Below, in pieces: positions 6,076-6,362 of a stretch of DNA of 6,362 bases. A program made the translations under genes and the position numbers. This DNA is from Chloroflexota bacterium. GTDB lineage: Bacteria; Chloroflexota; Dehalococcoidia; Plut-88900. The notes beneath the pieces are model-generated. The model was not told where the DNA came from. It worked only from the letters and a program-made list of their open reading frames with translations, and did not search any database. The stretch covers positions 1 to 6,362 of the forward strand of contig JADFJI010000143.1 in the NCBI GenBank assembly GCA_022566235.1, read 5' to 3'. Position 1 is the stretch's first letter. Each line of letters opens with the position of its first letter.

Positions 6076-6126
6076 ACTCGCTTCGACGGAACACTTCGAC
6101 AAGCTCAGTACAGGCTTAGGACAGGC
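6066..6126. repeat. short direct repeats CTTCGAC x3 and AGnACAGGC x2
   Basis: CTTCGAC occurs at 6066-6072 (last codons of the M24 gene), 6081-6087 and 6094-6100. AGTACAGGC (6107-6115) is followed by AGGACAGGC (6118-6126) with an 11-bp period. The stretch CTTCGACAAGCTCAG (6094-6108) resembles short dispersed intergenic repeats I recall from several bacterial genomes; that resemblance is from memory, not a search. Confidence 0.5.
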
Positions 6127-6163
6127 CCTTCACCAGTGGACCTCATTGCCCCCATACTCGGGA

Positions 6164-6242
6164 CCGGGGGTTTGGGGGTGTCCCCCAAACCTAAATTACT
6201 CCCCCCTTCCTGGCCAGGAAGGGGGGCAGGGGGATGGTCGAA
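6164..6242 (+). repeat. structured intergenic repeat, copy 3 (partial)
   Basis: A 79-bp partial copy downstream of the M24 gene, same orientation as the others. It keeps hairpin B (6170-6190, GTTTGGGGG/CCCCCAAAC, loop TGT), hairpin C (6201-6226, the palindrome lengthened by one C-G pair to 26 nt) and the trailing CAGGGGGATGGTCGAA (6227-6242). Hairpin A and both terminal inverted repeats are missing or unrecognisable; the sequence diverges right after GTCGAA. It could help end transcription of the M24 gene, but no T-tract follows either hairpin. Confidence 0.8.
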
Positions 6243-6362
6243 CGTGCGCTTAAACACTCTCCGAAAACGGCTTTTGGCCCACGCAGAAACCTTGCACATG
6301 GGGTTAGCTCGCTCTGCCAGGAGAAGTGGGAGTTGGTGGGTTCAGCCGATGGGTTCGGCATC
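6243..6362. other. right-edge segment with nothing recognised
   Basis: About 120 bp after repeat copy 3 with no supported gene. A 5-bp hairpin GCCGA/TCGGC (6345-6359) sits at the edge. A gene could begin here (for example TTG 6333 behind AGGAG at 6319-6323), but too little is visible to call one. Confidence 0.5.

Noticed and set aside
6127..6138. CCTTCACCAGTG as a leftover inverted end of repeat copy 3
   Set aside because: Only about 8 bp (TTCACCAG, complement of CTGGTGAA in copy 1) match, and the orientation is wrong for a left end.
3402..6242. CRISPR array
   Set aside because: The repeats are about 145 bp, internally structured and separated by whole genes; there are no regular spacers or cas genes.
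6298..6362. Start of another gene at ATG 6298 or TTG 6333
   Set aside because: ATG 6298 has no ribosome site and TTG 6333 shows only ten codons before the window ends; neither can be supported.
6341..6362. T-arm of a tRNA (GGTTC within a small hairpin)
   Set aside because: The TTC is not followed by the required R-A pattern with a closing G-C pair, and no other tRNA arms are visible.

Overview
The window is a GC-rich bacterial segment with every recognisable gene on the + strand: a 5'-truncated fold-type I PLP enzyme resembling 2,2-dialkylglycine decarboxylase, an NAD(P)-dependent aldehyde dehydrogenase, a PAC2-family protein, an Amidohydro_2 metal-dependent hydrolase and an M24 (creatinase/Xaa-Pro peptidase-like) metalloenzyme. 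Purine-rich Shine-Dalgarno sequences, frequent AGG and ATA codons, a bacterial PAC2 protein, and GC-rich intergenic repeats centred on a CCCCCTTCCTGG palindrome suggest Chloroflexota, perhaps a Dehalococcoidia/SAR202-like lineage. That placement is inference from memory of such genomes; no marker gene is present.

Layout. 1-723: C-terminal part of the aminotransferase-fold enzyme, entering from the left edge. 724-823: 100-bp gap with a TATAAT box between two copies of AATCGAGAT, then a strong AAGGAGG. 824-2236: aldehyde dehydrogenase. 2237-2435: 199-bp gap with nothing I can name. 2436-3329: PAC2 protein. 3330-3577: gap filled mostly by repeat copy 1. 3578-4681: amidohydrolase. 4682-4899: gap filled mostly by repeat copy 2. 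4900-6075: M24 protein. 6076-6362: short CTTCGAC and ACAGGC repeats, repeat copy 3 (partial), then about 120 bp with nothing recognised.

How the genes may fit together. The set looks catabolic. The PLP enzyme and the aldehyde dehydrogenase could act in sequence on an amine or amino acid (transamination or decarboxylation, then oxidation of an aldehyde). The amidohydrolase and M24 enzyme are hydrolase-type enzymes of unknown substrate. The last two genes are each preceded by a repeat copy, so they may be separate transcription units and not one operon.

The most interesting content is non-coding. A roughly 145-bp structured repeat occurs at three successive gene ends in the same orientation: imperfect terminal inverted repeats enclosing up to three hairpins. 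The third hairpin is almost invariant, while the second varies in sequence but keeps its pairing through matched changes. It looks like a non-autonomous MITE/REP-like element; whether it has been adopted for termination, promoter or RNA functions cannot be settled from this window. No RNA gene, CRISPR array, transposase or complete insertion sequence was seen.
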